From assembly GCA_946902875.1 (NCBI GenBank), contig OX336349.1:13725891-13789890 (forward strand): 64,000 bases of DNA, written 5' to 3'. Each line of letters opens with the position of its first letter. Positions within the stretch are counted from its first letter, which is position 1. The DNA comes from Nematopogon swammerdamellus. Lineage: Eukaryota; Arthropoda; Insecta; Lepidoptera; Adelidae. The position numbers and the translations under genes are program-made. This document shows positions 43,961 to 55,961 of this stretch, piece by piece. The notes below the pieces were generated by a model. That model ran no database searches and was not told where the DNA came from. It saw nothing but the letters and a program-made list of their open reading frames with translations.

Positions 43961-45812
43961 TAAATCTAACTAATCTAAATTACTGATATTTTTGGAGATT
44001 TTTGACTTGTCACCGAATATGGTTGCGCCCATTTGCGATCTTTCAGATTTGGGTTTTAGTATTTAAAATGGCGTGATTTATAACAATTTCACATAGCCAA
44101 GCGGTAACCTTTTTGGTAATATGAATGTTCTACGGGCGACAGGACTAGGTGTACTTGCAGCACAACGCCGATTACTCTGCTTACCCTGATTGTCGGAATG
44201 CAGCGTGTGGTATGTACATTATGTATGTATTTACGTACTTTAATACCATTTTTTTTTATTTTTCTTCGCCGACAAAATGGGTCTTAAAATCTAAAGCGCC
44301 CACAGAAAGGGTCTTAAAATGGGTATGTGGTTTGTACAGAGGGTCTATTAGCTGCTGTATAAATTTGAAGCGGTAACCTCAAAAAGTAATTTAACGTCAT
44401 AATCGGCTGACTTCATATGGTCTTAAATCAGTGTATGCCCACTTGCCATGGTCTTACGATGACGTGTGGTAATTGAAATAAGCTGGAGAACATAACTACA
44501 GTGAAAAGAAGCGGTAACCTCGAAAAGTAAATTACTGAAATTTTTGGAAATTTTCGACTTGTCCCCGAATATGGTTGCGCTCATTTGCGATCTTTCAGAT
44601 TTGGGCTTGTGTGTTTAAAATGGCGTAATTTATAACAATTTCACATAGCCAAGCGGTAACCTTTTCGGTAATATGAATGTTCTACGGGCGACAGGATTTA
44701 TAGGTGTACTTGCAGCACAACGCCGATTACTCTGCTTACCCTGATTGTCGGAATACAGCGTGTGGTATGTACATTATGTATGTATTTACGTACTTTAATA
44801 CCATTTTTTTTTATTTTTCTTCGCCGACAAAATGGGTCTTAAAATCTAAAGCGCCCACAGAAAGGGTCTTAAAATGGGTATGTGGTTTGTACAGAGGGTC
44901 TATTAGCTGCTGTATAAATTTGAAGCGGTAACCTCAAAAAGTAATTTAACGTCATAATCGGCTGACTTCATATGGTCTTAAATCAGTGTATGCCCACTTG
45001 CCATGGTCTTACGATGACGTGTGGTAATTGAAATAAGCTGGAGAACATAACTACAGTGAAAAGAAGCGGTAACCTCGAAAAGTAAATTACTGAAATTTTT
45101 GGAAATTTTCGACTTGTCCCCGAATATGGTTGCGCTCATTTGCGATCTTTCAGATTTGGGCTTGTGTGTTTAAAATGGCGTAATTTATAACAATTTCACA
45201 TAGCCAAGCGGTAACCTTTTCGGTAATATGAATGTTCTACGGGCGACAGGATTTATAGGTGTACTTGCAGCACAACGCCGATTACTCTGCTTACCCTGAT
45301 TGTCGGAATACAGCGTGTGGTATGTACATTATGTATGTATTTACGTACTTTAATACAATTTTTTAAAATTTTTCTTCGCCGACAAAATGGGTCTTAAAAT
45401 CTAAAGCGCCCACAGAAAGGGTCTTAAATTGGGTATGTGGTTTGTACAGAGGGTCTATTAGCTGCTGTATAAATTTGAAGCGGTAACCTCAAAAAGTAAT
45501 TTAACGTCAAAATCGGCTGACTTCATGTGGTCTTAAATCAGTGTATGCCCACTTGCCATGGTCTTACGATGACGTGTGGTAATTGAAATAAGCTGGAGAA
45601 CATAACTATAGTGAAAAGAATCGGTAACCTCAAAAAGTAATTTACCGACATTTTTGGCGATTTTCGACTTGTCACCGAATACGGTTGCGCCCATTCGCGA
45701 TCTTTAAGACTTGGGTTTTTGTGTTTAAAATGCCGTAATTTATAACAATTTCACTAAGCCAAGCGGTAACCTTTTTGGTAATATGAATGTTCTACGGGCG
45801 ACCGGACTATTA

Positions 45813-45920
45813 GCTCGTGCACAACGTAATTGCAGCGCTGCACATCGTTAGACGATCGTAATTTATTTTAGTACTGTTGCTGCGTGCAGCGTTTACTTAG
45901 CTTCACAGCTGCTTCACGGC
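45813..45920 (+). repeat. Third copy of the ~214-bp direct repeat
   Basis: GCAGCGCTGCACATCGTTAG and GTTTACTTAGCTTCACAGCT match 40573-40656. Confidence 0.75.
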
Positions 45921-46154
45921 GTATGCGTCACAGAATAGATACTGCTTGCATTCCCCTGCCCGCTCGACCTTTCCTCATACCGCAGTTTTTGTTGTCAAAG
46001 ATTCGTTCAATCTTTCTTAGTAGTGTTTCCTCTAGTATAACATTATTTCTCTATGGTCCTGACACTAGTTCGATGGTACAATTCACCTTAATACTTTTTG
46101 TAGATTTACTAAAACTGGCCGTTTCGTCAACTCTAAAATTCAGATTGGATCTTG

Positions 46155-46320
46155 GTGCCTTACTGGCTGCGTGATATGATAAGTTACCTTGTTCGAATAC
46201 TTTGCTAAATGTGGTGGTCTGTGTTGCGCTGTAATTCTCAGAGTCCTTGCATTGCAGCACAACACCGACTACTCTGCTCACCCCGATTGTCGGGATATAG
46301 CGTGTGGTATGTATGTGTGT
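46155..46320 (+). mobile_element. SINE-C 3' half
   Basis: GAATACTTTGCTAAATGTGG, CAGCACAACACCGACTACTC and ATTGTCGGGATATAGCGTGT, with a TATG/TGTG tail. Confidence 0.75.
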
Positions 46321-46845
46321 ATGCAAAATTCTGACTAAAATAAATAACCCCGAGTCATGTCCAACTTTTTGTTTATGTTTTTATTGTTTTCTGGACGTGT
46401 ATTTCTGTTAATATGTGCAATAAATAATTTATATTTATATTTTAATGTACTTGCGAAATAGTTTCAAACCTATTGGTTTTTGGAAATTAAATTATGTAAT
46501 GTGCAAATATCCATTCCGTCTCATATTGCCATATTAATATGACGGGCCTGAAGAACTGATTAAACATTTACTATCGGTCATAATAATTGTCGCCTAATTA
46601 CCATTTCACCGCCCCTGCAGTAGGTCAACAATTTGGTACATGCAAAGCCACTGCGCTGATTAGCACCTAGCATGTATGTTTGATCAGTCACTGAGGTTGC
46701 CGTTTGGTTGAAAGCCTCCGGGCAGTTCTGTGCTAAATGTAGTACTCGTATTGATGTGTTGGTTTTTAGCATCGAGATTAGGTACTTCTTACAAGAGAGC
46801 GCACTCGGACAATGCGCCATGTACCACCACATGTAAGCGGCGGGT
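46321..46845. other. No gene seen
   Basis: AT-rich. The minus frame at 46578-46832 has no motif. Confidence 0.5.
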
Positions 46846-47239
46846 GGCCGAGTGGTTTGGGCATCGGCTTCTCATGCGAGAGGTCCGCCGTTCGAATCCG
46901 GTCGGCGTGTACCAATGAGTTTTTTTTGACGAAAAAATTTACGTGCATACCTACACCTGCTGCTTCACCGTTCGGAACCGGTGTCAAACTGTAGGTCCCT
47001 TCTCTTGCCCCTTACTAGGTGGTAGGCTCAAATTGTAGCCGACTGGGTTGATACCACCGTACTGGATGTAAGATGGCCGCATAGCAGCCTCGGTTGTGTT
47101 CTCCTCTAGTCCAGTATAGCCAGCAATCCAGGGAAGTCTCCGGTATGACACCTACCTTGTCGGAGGTGATATTGCCTAATCGAAGCATGCGCTTTGGCCC
47201 CTCCGACACAGCCACCCATACCGGATTACATAAAAAAAA
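46846..47239 (+). mobile_element. SINE-B, near full length
   Basis: GGCGGGTGGCCGAGTGGTTT (A box), GTTCGAATCC (B box), central module and the full tail to ACCGGATTACATAAAAAAAA. Very similar to 16333-16741. Confidence 0.92.
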
Positions 47240-47329
47240 ACGAGTTGAAGCCGTTCAGCCGCAACTGAGTTAGTCGATCGCGATCCGCGACGCGTGCGTG
47301 ACGTCGCCGCACGTAAAATCCGCGCGCAC

Positions 47330-47480
47330 CACACTATACTGGCGGCTGTAGACAGGGAACTGAGCGTGGGAAGATGACCCGCCAGATGGAAACGTCTTGA
47401 TTCCGTACCGCTGAAGGCCGGGAAGACTGGAGAAAGCACGTTTCCAGCAGTGAACGCATGAACGCGGACTAACTGGTTGA
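47330..47480 (+). pseudogene. LINE-Z 3' coding relic, plus strand
   Basis: ACTGGCGGCTGTAGACAGGG, CGTGGGAAGATGACCCGCCA and AGGCCGGGAAGACTGGAGAA match 6736-6915. Arranged tail to tail with the next relic. Confidence 0.7.
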
Positions 47481-47483
47481 CTG

Positions 47484-47705
47484 TCAGTCATCGTGTAAGC
47501 GTCCACAGCGGACATACACCTTTCCAATTTTCCTCCAGTTCTCCCGGCCTACAGCGATACGGAACCACTGCTTTCCGCCGACGTACTTGATGTCGTCGTC
47601 CCACCTGGCGGGTGGTCTTCCCACACTCCGTTTTCCTGTCCACGGCCGCCAGTGTAGGACACGGTTACTCCAACGGTCATCGTCTCTTCGGCTAACGTGA
47701 TATGG
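47484..47705 (-). pseudogene. LINE-Z ORF2 C-terminal relic, minus strand
   Basis: The minus frame (up to 47825) has SRRDDDRWSNRVLHWRPWTG, KRSVGRPPARWDDDIKYVGG and WFRIAVGRENWRKIGKVYV, typical of the end of RTE- or Jockey-like reverse transcriptase proteins. 5'-truncated. The frame is open over the relic but there is no catalytic domain. Confidence 0.85.
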
Positions 47706-47774
47706 TGCGTAACGAGGTAACCAGCCGATGCACCAAAGTAGTCGATATTGGACACCTTGTGGAATTTTTTTAAT

Positions 47775-47928
47775 GAAACTAATATTCATGGCTGGGCGAA
47801 AGGTGCTCGAGACAGCCAAATTCACATCACCTCGCGAAATTGCGAAATTACGAAACTAATATTCATGGCTGGACGAAAGGTGCTCGAGACAGCCAAATTC
47901 ACATCTCCTCGCGAAATTACGTTCAGAA
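47775..47928 (+). repeat. 77-bp tandem duplication
   Basis: GAAACTAATATTCATGGCTG at 47775 and 47852, with matching AAAGGTGCTCGAGACAGCC. Confidence 0.9.
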
Positions 47929-48377
47929 TCACTCCCTAAATATTCAGCGTTCTGAATATTATTCCGTTCTAATCTGTGCATTAGTTCTATGACAGTGACG
48001 TGCAAGTGGCAACATTGTGGATGTAGGGTAATTACCTCTTCGCCTCTGCTGAAAGCGCGTCCGTCTGCAATAGACACGACTGCACTAGAATACGTAATGC
48101 GTGCCTGGTTACTACTATGAACACGCTAATCAGTATAGCCGACAAGACCAAAGAGAAGTAATCCGGCATGGCACCCCGTTCCGACAGGAACAATGTCTAA
48201 TGAACTGGCAACACGGCGGCAGCAGGGCATGCGGTGCAGCTAACCATGTCAGATATAATAAAAACACGACCGAACTACACACTAGAAGCGGCAAAGAGCT
48301 ATGAAACTTGTTACCTGTCGCCAAATAACTGTGCGTGCCTTCACATGCCATTATCATCAATATCATCATCAATCAAT
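47929..48377. other. No gene seen
   Basis: 48132-48160 may be a worn SINE-A piece (AGTATAGCCGACAAGACC). Otherwise unassigned. Confidence 0.45.
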
Positions 48378-48751
48378 ACTAATAATAAATATGTAAGGGA
48401 AGGTCATGGAGTAAGTTACTTTGTTTTATGAAGTTTTTCTGCGTTTGTAGACTCTATGTATAATACTAAAACTAAATTGACGAATATTAGAAATATTTTC
48501 TGTATGTATGTATATTCCTCCATATCTCTTAAATCGATCATCCGAATTCGATGAAACTTAGTGTAAGCACATTTGATTATACGGGACACAGGATAGGCTA
48601 AATAACATTCAGTTCCGGTTGCGCTAAGATGTGGCTCTTATACAAACCGAATTGTTCCGAGCACCGAAATAAAGGAACCGTAGCGGGCTTACTTACTTTC
48701 TTCTTTTTAAATACGGATTTCATGCGAACAGAGCCGCGGGCAAAAGCTAGT
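48378..48751 (-). mobile_element. Element G, full copy
   Basis: On + it runs from AATACTAATAATAAATATG and GGTCATGGAGTAAGTTACTT to GCCGCGGGCAAAAGCTAGT. It is the uninterrupted reference for the split copy at 32015. Confidence 0.85.
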
Positions 48752-49359
48752 CACAAATATTATACTTTCAAACGTTCGTATTACATACAAACCATCTCAT
48801 GGTATGAATGCGCTAATGCTCCTCACTCACGCATTTGCGGACATAAGACGATAAGGTGAACCATATAACACAACATAAGTCATTGTGAAAGCAGCTTATA
48901 AGCTCATTTTGTCGATAACATTGGTTTTTGAATTTGATGTATGAGATAGGCTCATCTAGAAAAAAACACGATACTATTGAACGCCTAACCTTCGACACTC
49001 ACCATCGATTGATTGCGAAAACAGACCAATTATCGAGAGTTGGTAGACGAGGCGACTAATCAAATCAGCGCCATCTATGAACGGAGACGGGAGCATTTAG
49101 ACTACGAACGAACACAAACGTTTTTTCACAAAAGTGTCGATACTTCTGTTTACAACTTTGTCGTACAACGCTCGATAATTTTGTACCTATACTGTTCGGA
49201 GGGATGAGTGATGTGTTAGTGCGTGCGATATAGTTGTAAGCGTGATTCTCTGCTTTTTAGAGTGAATTGTACCCCCTCCCGTTGAAGCGAATACACAAAT
49301 TATCGAAGGAATAATGAGCGTTTGGGAAACGGTGTGCGCTAATTGACGTTATGAACGTA
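48752..49359. other. No gene seen
   Basis: The + frame at 49013-49207 (NYRELVDEATNQISAIYERR) has no recognised family and no second copy here. Confidence 0.4.
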
Positions 49360-52300
49360 TAGTCCGGTCGCCCGTAGAACATTCATATTACCAAAAAGGT
49401 TACCGCTTGGCTGAGTGAAATTGTTATAAATTACGGCATTTTAAACACAAAAACCCAAGTCTTAAAGATCGCGAATGGGCGCAACCGTATTCGGTGACAA
49501 GTCGAAAATCGCCAAAAATGTCGGTAAATTACTTTTTGAGGTTACCGATTCTTTTCACTATAGTTATGTTCTCCAGCTTATTTCAATTACCACACGTCAT
49601 CGTAAGACCATGGCAAGTGGGCATACACTGGTTTAAGACCACATGAAGTCAGCCGATTTTGACGTTAAATTACTTTTTGAGGTTACCGCTTCAAATTTAT
49701 ACAGCAGCTAATAGACCCTCTGTACAAACCACATACCCATTTTAAGACCCTTTCTGTGGGCGCTTTAGATTTTAAGACCCATTTGGTCGGCGAAGAAAAA
49801 TTTAATTTTTTTTTATTAAAGTACATAAATACATACATAATGTACATACCACACGCTGCATTCCGACAATCGGGGTGAGCAGAGTAATCGGCGTTGTGCT
49901 GCAAGTACACCTAGTCCTCTCGCCCGTAGAACATTCATATTACCAAAAAGGTTACCACTTGGCTATGTGAAATTGTTATAAATTACGCCATTTTAAACAC
50001 AAAAACCCAAGTCTGAAAGATCGCAAATGGGGGCATCCATATTCGGTGACAAGTCAAAAATCTCCAAAAATGTCAGTAATTTACGTTCCGAGGTTACCGC
50101 TTCTTTTCACTATAGTTATAATCTGCAGCTTATTTCAATTACCACACGTCATCGTAAGACCATGGCATGTGGGCATATACTAATTTATGACTAGATGAAG
50201 TCAGACGATTTTGACGATAATTTACTTTTTGAGGTTACCGCTTGAAATTTATACAGCAGCTAATAGACCCTCTGTACAAACCACATACCCATTTTAAGAC
50301 CCTTTCTGTGGGCGCTTTAGATTTTAAGACCCATTTTGTCGGCGAAGAAAAATTTCAAAAAATGGTATTAAAGTACGTAAATACATACATAATGTACATA
50401 CCACACGCTGTATTCCGACAATCAGGGTAAGCAGAGTAATCAGCGTTGTGCTGCAAGTACACCTATAAGTCCTGTCGCCCATAGAACATTCATATTACCA
50501 AAAAGGTTACCGCTTGGCTATGTGAAATTGTTATAAATTACGCCATTTTAAATGCTAAAACCCAAATCTGAAAGATCGCAAATGGGCGCAACCATATTCG
50601 GTGACAAGTCGAAAATCTCCAAAAATGTCAGTAATTTACTTTTCGAGGTTACCGCCTCTTCTCACTGTAGTTATGTTCTCCAGCTTGTTTCAATTACCAC
50701 ACGTCATCGTAAGACCATGGCAAGTGGGCATACACTGGTTTAAGACCACGTGAAGTCAGCCGATTTTGACGTTAAATTACTTTTTGAGGTTACCGCTTCA
50801 AATTTATACAGCAGCTAATAGACCCTCTGTACAAAACACATACCCATTTTAAGACCCTTTCTGTGGGCGCTTTAGATTTTAAGACCCATTTTGTCGGCGA
50901 AGAAAAATTTCAAAAAATTGTATTAAAGTACGTAAATACATACATAATGTACATACCACACGCTGTATTCTGACAATCAGGGTAAGCAGAGTAATCGGCG
51001 TTGTGCTGCAAGTACACCTATAAGTCCTGTCGCCCGTAGAACATTCATATTACCAAAAAGGTTACCGCTTGGCCATGTGAAATTGTTATAAATTACGCTA
51101 TTTTAAACACAAAACCCCAAATCTGAATGATCGCAAATGGGCGCAATCATATTCGGTGACAAGTCAAAAATCTCCAAAAATTTCAGTAATTTTTTTTTCG
51201 AGGTTACCGCTTCTTTTCACTGTAGTTATGTTCTCCAGCTTATTTAAATTACCACACGTCATCGTAAGACCATGGCAAGTGGGCATACACTGATTTAAGA
51301 CCACATGAAGTCAGCCGATTTTGACGATAATTTACTTTTTGAGGTTACCGCTTGAAATTTATACAGCAGCTAATAGACCCTCTGTACAAACCACATACCC
51401 ATTTTAAGACCCTTTCTGTGGGCGCTTTAGATTTTAAGACCCATTTTGTCGGCGAAGAAAAATTTCAAAAAATGGTATTAAAGTACGTAAATACATACAT
51501 AATGTACATACCACACGCTGTATTCCGACAATCAGGGTAAGCAGAGTAATCGGCGTTGTGCTGCAAGTACACCTATAAGTCCTGTCGCCCGTAGAACATT
51601 CATATTACCAAAAAGGTTACCGCTTGGCTATGTGAAATTGTTATAAATTACGCCATTTTAAATGCTAAAACCCAAATCTGAAAGATCGCAAATGGGCGCA
51701 ACCATGTTCGGTGACAAGTCAAAAATCTCCAAAAATGTCAGTAATTTACTTTTCGAGGTTACCGCCTCTTCTCACTGTAGTTATGTTCTCCAGCTTGTTT
51801 CAATTACCACACGTCATCGTAAGACCATGGCAAGTGGGCATACACTGATTTAAGACCACATGAAGTCAGCCGATTTTGACGATAATTTACTTTTTGAGGT
51901 TACCGCTTCAAATTTATACAGCAGCTAATAGACCCTCTGTACAAACCACATACCCATTTTAAGACCCTTTCTGTGGGCGCTTTAGATTTTAAGACCCATT
52001 TTGTCGGCGAAGAAAAATTTCAAAAAATGGTATTAAAGTACGTAAATACATACATAATGTACATACCACACGCTGTATTCCGACAATCAGGGTAAGCAGA
52101 GTAATCGGCGTTGTGCTGCAAGTACACCTATAAGTCCTGTCGCCCGTAGAACATTCATATTACCAAAAAGGTTACCGCTTGGCTATGTGAAATTGTTATA
52201 AATTACGCCATTTTAAATGCTAAAACCCAAATCTGAAAGATCGCAAATGTGCGCAACCATTTTCGGTGACAAGTCGAAAATCTCCAAAAATGTCAGTAAT

Positions 52301-54542
52301 TTACTTTTCGAGGTTACCGCTTCTTCTCACTGTAGTTATGTTCTCCAGCTTGTTTCAATTACCACACGTCATCGTAAGACCATGGCAAGTGGGCATACAC
52401 TGGTTTAAGACCACGTGAAGTCAGCCGATTTTGACGTTAAATTACTTTTTGAGTTGCAGCTAATAGACCCTCTGTACAAACCACATACCCATTTTAAGAC
52501 CCTTTCTGTGGGCGCTTTAGATTTTAAGACCTATTTTGTCGGCTATATAAATTTGAAGCGGTAACCTCAAAAAGTAAATTATCGTCAAAATCGTCTGACT
52601 TCATCTAGTCATAAATTAGTATATGCCCACATGCCATGGTCTTACGATGACGTGTGGTAATTGAAATAAGCTGCAGATTATAACTATAGTGAAAAGAAGC
52701 GGTAACCTCGGAACGTAAATTACTGACATTTTTGGAGATTTTTGACTTGTCACCGAATATGGATGCCCCCATTTGCGATCTTTCAGACTTGGGTTTTTGT
52801 GTTTAAAATGGCGTAATTTATAACAATTTCACATAGCCAAGTGGTAACCTTTTTGGTAATATGAATGTTCTACGGGCGAGAGGACTAGGTGTACTTGCAG
52901 CACAACGCCGATTACTCTGCTCACCCCGATTGTCGGAATGCAGCGTGTGGTATGTACATTATGTATGTATTTACGTACTTCAATACAATTTTTTTAAATT
53001 ATTCTTCGCCGAAAAAATAGGTCTTAAAATCTAAAGCGCCCACAGAAAGGGTCTTAAAATGGGTATGTGGTTTGTACAGAGGGTCTATTAGCTGCTGTAT
53101 AAATTTGAAGCGGTAACCTCAAAAACTAAATTATCTTAAAAATCGGCTGACTTCATGTGGTCTTAAATCAGTGTATGCCCACTTGCCATGGTCTTACGAT
53201 GACGTGTGGTAATTGAAATAAGCTGGAGAACATAACTACTGTGAGAAGAAGCGGTAACCTCGAAAAGTAAATTACTGACATTTTTGGAGATTTTTGACTT
53301 GTCACGAATATGGTTGCGCCCATTTGCGATCTTTCAGATTTGGGTTTTCGTGTTTAAAATGGCGTAATTTATAACAATTTCACATAGCCAAGCGGTAACC
53401 TTTTTGGTAATATGAATGTTCTACGGGCGACAGGACTAGGTGTACTTGCAGCACAACGCCGATTACTCTGCTTACCCTGATTGTCGGAATGCAGCGTGTG
53501 GTATGTACATTATGTATGTATTTACGTACTTTAATACCATTTTTTTTATTTTTCTTCGCCGACAAAATGGGTCTTAAAATCTAAAGCGCCGACAGAAAGG
53601 GTCTTAAAATGGGTATGTGGTTTGTACAGAGGGTCTATTAGCTGCTGTATAAATTTGAAGCGGTAACCTCAAAAAGTAAATTATCGTCATAATCGGCTGA
53701 CTTCATGTGGTCTTAAATCAGTGTATGCCCACTTGCCATGGTCTTACGATGACGTGTGGTAATTGAAATAAGCTGGAGAACATAACTACAGTGAAAAGAA
53801 GCGGTAACCTCGAAAAGTAAATTACTGAAATTTTTGGAAATTTTCGACTTGTCACCGAATATGGTTGCGCCTATTTGCGATCTTTCAGATTTGGGCTTTT
53901 GTGTTTAAAATGGCGTAATTTATAACAATTTCACATAGCCAAGCGGTAACCTTTTTGGTAATATGAATGTTCTACGGGCAACAGGACTTATAGGTGTACT
54001 TGCAGCACAACGCCGATTACTCTGCTTACCCTTATTGTCGGAATACAGCGTGTGGTATGTACATTATGTATGTATTTACGTACTTTAATACAATTTTTTA
54101 AAATTTTTCTTCGCCGACAAAATGGGTCTTAAAATCTGAAGCGCCCACAGAAAGGGTCTTAAATTGGGTATGTGGTTTGTACAGAGGGTCTATTAGCTGC
54201 TGTATAAATTTGAAGCGGTAACCTCAAAAAGTAATTTAACGTCAAAATTGGCTGACTTTATGTGGTCTTAAACCAGTGTATGCCCACTTGCCATGGTCTT
54301 ACGATGACGTGTGGTAATTGAAATAAGCTGGAGAACATAACTATAGTGAAAAGAATCGGTAACCTCAAAAAGTAATTTACCGACATTTTTGGCGATTTTC
54401 GACTTGTCACCGAATACGGTTGCGCCCATTCGCGATCTTTAAGACTTGGGTTTTTGTGTTTAAAATGCCGTAATTTATAACAATTTCACTAAGCCAAGCG
54501 GTAACCTTTTTGGTAATATGAATGTTCTACGGGCGACCGGAC
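49360..54542. mobile_element. Fold-back element FB2: inverted arrays of 555-bp units
   Basis: The left arm has five full units and one truncated unit in forward orientation (starts about 49362, 49914, 50469, 51024, 51579, 52134). Orientation flips at about 52543 with no spacer. The right arm has three full and one partial reverse unit (boundaries about 52882, 53431, 53985, end 54542). The outer ends match those of FB1. No clear target duplication: left flank GAACGTA, right flank GCGATTT. The truncated sixth unit also has a short internal deletion near 52453. No transposase frame. Confidence 0.9.
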
Positions 54543-54667
54543 GCGATTTGAAGCGCGCCCAAACGGTAGGAATAGCGTGCGGTCGCTGTTGGCTCAGTCC
54601 GGTCTATTAGTGGTAAATGTTTGACATTTTCACAATTTCCTCCTATGGAGGACAGCGACTTTTTAAG

Positions 54668-54790
54668 TCATCATCATCAGCCTGTATCGGTCAACCGCTG
54701 GATATAGGCCTCTCCAAAGGTACGCCACCACTTCACCACATTCCTAATACTTTGGCCCAAATGCGTGCATTAGGATTCCGCTGATTCTGC
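54668..54790 (+). mobile_element. Common lepidopteran retroelement fragment
   Basis: CATCATCATCAGCCTGTATC, CAACCGCTGGATATAGGCCT and CTCCAAAGGTACGCCACC. I recognise this from many moth sequences as a dispersed retroelement piece; no second copy is seen here. Confidence 0.55.
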
Positions 54791-55038
54791 AAATCTTAAG
54801 AATACTTCGAAGAAATATATAATATCTTCCTCTGGAAGTTAGACTTCATTGAATGTAGGTATAATTTATATCCGTGTGATAATCTTAAAATAAATAGTCA
54901 GAGGATAATCTTGCTACACGCAATATGGCCTTAAAATCAAAGATAAACATGTGGTTGATTATGTGTAGGTCATGGTATTAGCTTGGTACGCGGCTCTTTA
55001 CAAGATTCGCTAGAGTGTCAAGGGTTACCAGCTCATAT

Positions 55039-55471
55039 AAAAAAAAACCGGTCAAGTGCGAGTTTTACTCACGTACGGAAGGTTCCGTATATGATCTATA
55101 CCATACGTGTCAATAAACAATATCCGTTTATGTTTTGTCTGCCTGCAAGCAAACTACCTGTACCTAACCCATCTATTATTTAGTAGCGTGAATACGTACT
55201 AATTATATTCTTAGCACTTTTCTTGTATGGGGCGTCTCCTTAATCTTTTATTTTTTGGTTTTTTTATTATTTGTTGGCATATCTGCCATAATAATACATA
55301 TTCTGTGAAAATGTCAACCTATTACGGTTCAAAATATACAGCCCTCGGACGGACGGACGGACGGACGGACGGACGGACGGACGGACGGACAGACAGGCAG
55401 ACAGACAGACAGACGGACAGACAGCGTAGGCTTGGTAATAGGCTTCCGTATGGATACGGCACCCTAAAAAG
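55039..55471 (-). mobile_element. Element P with expanded GGAC repeat
   Basis: CCGGTCAAGTGCGAGTTTTA at the left, ATATCTGCCATAATAATACA inside, (GGAC)n at 55347-55390, then GACAGACAGAC, and ATGGATACGGCACCCTAAAAA at the right. Confidence 0.85.
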
Positions 55472-55961
55472 AACGTAGAGGAAGTATCTATTTTCTTTTA
55501 AAAATATTATATTATATCTATTTATACGAAGGATTGTAATAAAAAATTTATAAAATAAAAAAAAAATCTAACCCTAGAGTTGAAGGCGGTGCTAATAGAC
55601 CTGTAGCGCTAGGATTTTTAGTTTCAAAAATATTAAACTTGTTTATTTTTCGCATACAGTTTCCGAACTATTTGCCCAACCTAATATATTAGTTTGTGTC
55701 ATCCTAGGAATTTGCATACGTAGAAATTTAGGTATTTGTCTTTTAGATCAGTATTGGACGAAAAGAAAATTAGAAAAGAAAATTTTACTTTAATGATAAT
55801 ATTGAAGTAGTAAACGATGTGCAAAACCATTTTGTGTCATCTCTGTCCACGGAAATCCTTATATTTAACCAGTACCTAATACATCGCCCAAAAAGCTCTA
55901 AAAGAATATTAGAAAAGGTTAAATAGGTGTTACGCGTTTTAGAGTACTGATATCTGTTGTT
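55472..55961. other. No gene seen
   Basis: 55562-55590 (CTAACCCTAGAGTTGAAGGC) is one arm of the hairpin sequence found complete at 60972-61110. Confidence 0.55.

Larger units (their letters stand above)
40720..45809. mobile_element. Fold-back element FB1: inverted arrays of 555-bp units
   Basis: The left arm has four forward units (starts about 40722, 41277, 41832, 42384) ending near 42955; a spacer of about 1 kb follows; the right arm has three full and one partial unit in reverse (boundaries about 44142, 44697, 45252, end 45809). Both ends read TAGTCCGGTCGCCCGTAG inward. TTA flanks both ends (40717-40719, 45810-45812). Each unit carries three GGTTACCGCTT motifs and a SINE-C tail. No transposase frame is seen; the 75-codon frames repeated in each unit have no family motif. 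The structure resembles Drosophila FB elements, whose long inverted repeats are also built of tandem units. Confidence 0.9.

Noticed and set aside
41043..44931. Recurring 75-codon frames (MYLQHNADYSAYPDC...) in the fold-back units
   Set aside because: They follow from near-identical 555-bp units, include the SINE-C tail, lack any domain, and vary in length between units.
40720..54542. CRISPR-like or coding repeat array
   Set aside because: Units are long, contiguous and without unique spacers; the sequence is eukaryotic.
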